From Thermoplasmata archaeon (GTDB taxonomy: Archaea > Thermoplasmatota > Thermoplasmata > Lutacidiplasmatales > UBA184), in assembly GCA_030039995.1 (NCBI GenBank), contig JASHUL010000039.1, forward strand, positions 1-6,820: a stretch of 6,820 nt of DNA, given 5' to 3'. Under the pieces are notes generated by a model. The model was not told the origin of the DNA, searched no databases, and was given only the letters and a program-made list of their open reading frames with translations. Within the stretch, counting starts at the first letter, position 1. Each line of letters starts with the position of its first letter. This document shows, piece by piece, positions 5,767 through 6,820 of the stretch. Position numbers and translations under genes: made by a program.

Positions 5767-6773
5767 GGACCGACCCCCTGAGCGCGCCGCGCGACGTCCC
5801 GCGCGAAATACGTGACGACCAGGTCGGCGCCGGCTCTCCGGATCGCCGTCAGCGTCTCGTCGACGGCCGCGGCCTCCTCGACGACCCCCGCCGCGGCCGC
5901 CGCCTTCAGCGTGGCGTACTCGCCGCTGACCTGGTACGCGGCGAGCGGAACGGAGAACCGGGCTCGGGCGCGAGCCAACAGGTCGAGGCTCGTGAGCGCG
6001 GGCTTGACCATGAGGAGGTCCGCGCCTTCGGCCACGTCCTGTTCCATCTCGCGCAGCGCCTCGCGGGCGTTGCGGTAGTCCATCTGATAGCTCCTCCGGT
6101 CGCCGAACGACGGGGTCGACTGCTCGAGCTCGCGGAACGGCCCGTAGAACGCCGAAGCGTGCTTCGACGCGTACGAGAGGATCGCGACGGACCCAAAGCC
6201 GGCGGTGTCGAGCGCGTCCCGGATCGCCGCGACCTGCCCGTCCATCATGGCGCTGGGGGCCACGATGTCGGCGCCGGCGCGTGCGTGCGCCGTGGCGATG
6301 CGGCCCAGCCGTTCCGCGCTCGCGTCGTTGTCCACTTCCCGGTGGCGGACGACCCCGCAGTGGCCGTGGGTCGTGTAGGCGCAGAGACAGACGTCCGTCA
6401 GGACGACGAGCTCGGGGGCGCTCCGTCGGATGACCCGCACCGAGGACGGCACGAGCCCATCGGGGGCCCACGCATCCCGGCCGTCCGCGTCCTTCCGTCG
6501 AGCGACCCCGAACACTAGCACGGCCCGGATCCCTTCCCGCGCCGCCTCTGCCGCGACGCGGCCTACATCGGCCACCGAGTAGCGAAAGACGCCGGGCATC
6601 GACGGCACCGATTGCGGTGTGCCCGTGCCGGGGCGGACGAACAGCGGATAGACCAAGCGGCGAGGGTCGACCGTGGTTTCCGCGACGAGCTCCCGGAGCG
6701 CCGCCGTGCGACGCAGTCGGCGCAGGCGGGTCCGTAACGGCGGAGCGACACCGGCGCCCCTACGGTGCGGCAT
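5763..6773 (-). CDS. hemB: Porphobilinogen synthase / ALA dehydratase, zinc type (HemB)
   Basis: HemB condenses two molecules of 5-aminolevulinate into porphobilinogen, the first pyrrole of tetrapyrrole synthesis, normally as a cytosolic octamer. The 336 residues are a usual length. The N-terminal arm RLRRLRRTAALRELVAET (16-33) and YPLFV (42-46) are typical. DVCLCAYTTHGHCG (127-140) holds Cys129, Cys131 and Cys139, the three-cysteine catalytic zinc site; Mg-type enzymes have Asp here. SYASKHASAFYGPFRE (200-215) carries Lys204, and GADLLMVKP (250-258) carries Lys257, the two Schiff-base lysines. The ATG at 6773 is chosen because GGGAG lies 7 bases upstream and the family arm begins a few residues later. 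The frame stays open to the window edge, so an earlier start cannot be formally excluded. The stop overlaps the hemQ start. Confidence 0.97.
   Translation of the reverse strand: MPHRRGAGVAPPLRTRLRRLRRTAALRELVAETTVDPRRLVYPLFVRPGTGTPQSVPSMPGVFRYSVADVGRVAAEAAREGIRAVLVFGVARRKDADGRDAWAPDGLVPSSVRVIRRSAPELVVLTDVCLCAYTTHGHCGVVRHREVDNDASAERLGRIATAHARAGADIVAPSAMMDGQVAAIRDALDTAGFGSVAILSYASKHASAFYGPFRELEQSTPSFGDRRSYQMDYRNAREALREMEQDVAEGADLLMVKPALTSLDLLARARARFSVPLAAYQVSGEYATLKAAAAAGVVEEAAAVDETLTAIRRAGADLVVTYFARDVARRAQGVGP
5774..5779 (-). promoter_or_regulatory. Ribosome-binding site for hemQ
   Basis: The minus strand reads AGGGGG, 7 bases before the GTG at 5766, inside the last codons of hemB. It is purine-rich with good spacing, though not a perfect GGAGG. 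Confidence 0.5.
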
Positions 6774-6819
6774 GGTCCAGCTCCCGGAGAAGGAAGCGCG
6801 TAAATCGTTCCGGGTTCGG
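6760..6819 (-). CDS. Possible C-terminal end of a gene upstream of hemB (partial)
   Basis: In one minus-strand frame the right edge encodes PNPERFTRFLLRELDHAAP followed by TAG at 6762-6760. The fragment looks like a natural amphipathic helical C-terminus. It would overlap the hemB start by 14 bases and would contain the hemB ribosome-binding site, matching the overlapping style of the other operon junctions. In related operons the gene before hemB is often another tetrapyrrole gene such as hemA, but 19 residues are too few to identify it. The hemB frame itself is also open here, so the assignment is tentative. Confidence 0.42.
   Translation of the reverse strand, partial: PNPERFTRFLLRELDHAAP
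6781..6785 (-). promoter_or_regulatory. Ribosome-binding site for hemB
   Basis: The minus strand reads GGGAG, 7 bases before the ATG at 6773. This is standard spacing and the main reason for choosing that start over an extension to the window edge. Confidence 0.6.
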
Positions 6820-6820
6820 C

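Noticed and set aside
5026..6471. A longer hemQ frame extending upstream into hemB, suggesting a fusion
   Set aside because: The extra N-terminal residues are an Arg/Gly/Pro-rich out-of-frame reading of hemB. The GTG at 5766 has a ribosome-binding site and the same overlap geometry as the other junctions.

Overview
This GC-rich window (about 70 % G+C by eye) is almost entirely coding on the minus strand. Its core is a compact heme-biosynthesis operon, read right to left: hemB (porphobilinogen synthase), hemQ/chdC (chlorite-dismutase-fold coproheme decarboxylase), hemL (glutamate-1-semialdehyde aminotransferase), hemE (uroporphyrinogen decarboxylase) and hemH/cpfC (ferrochelatase of the coproporphyrin-using type). 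All four junctions between these five genes have the same 4-base stop/start overlap (GTGA or ATGA), and a purine-rich ribosome-binding sequence lies inside the end of each preceding gene. The set therefore looks like one translationally coupled unit. A short open frame running in from the right edge appears to end inside the start of hemB and may be a further upstream operon gene.

Together the five enzymes cover GSA to ALA (HemL), ALA to porphobilinogen (HemB), uroporphyrinogen III to coproporphyrinogen III (HemE), iron insertion (HemH) and decarboxylation of coproheme to heme b (HemQ). HemL implies the C5 (glutamyl-tRNA) route to ALA. HemQ next to a Bacillus-like HemH implies the coproporphyrin-dependent route rather than the protoporphyrin or siroheme (Ahb) route. 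HemA, HemC, HemD and the coproporphyrinogen oxidase CgoX/HemY are not in the window.

Downstream on the same strand are two genes I cannot name. The first is a 200-residue protein with two membrane spans and a cytosolic domain that resembles bacterial PH-like domains in pattern. The second is a 284-residue probably soluble protein with a C-terminal four-cysteine zinc ribbon. The 76-base and 102-base gaps around the membrane-protein gene hold inverted repeats and possible promoter signals. At the far left, a plus-strand frame may be the end of a convergent gene.

The organism cannot be fixed from this sequence. The zinc-type HemB, a possible TATA-like element at leaderless spacing and the zinc-ribbon protein lean towards a high-GC archaeon such as a Thermoplasmata-like lineage. 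A HemQ-using bacterium remains possible. No RNA genes, mobile elements or CRISPR arrays were seen, and no gap exceeds about 110 bases.
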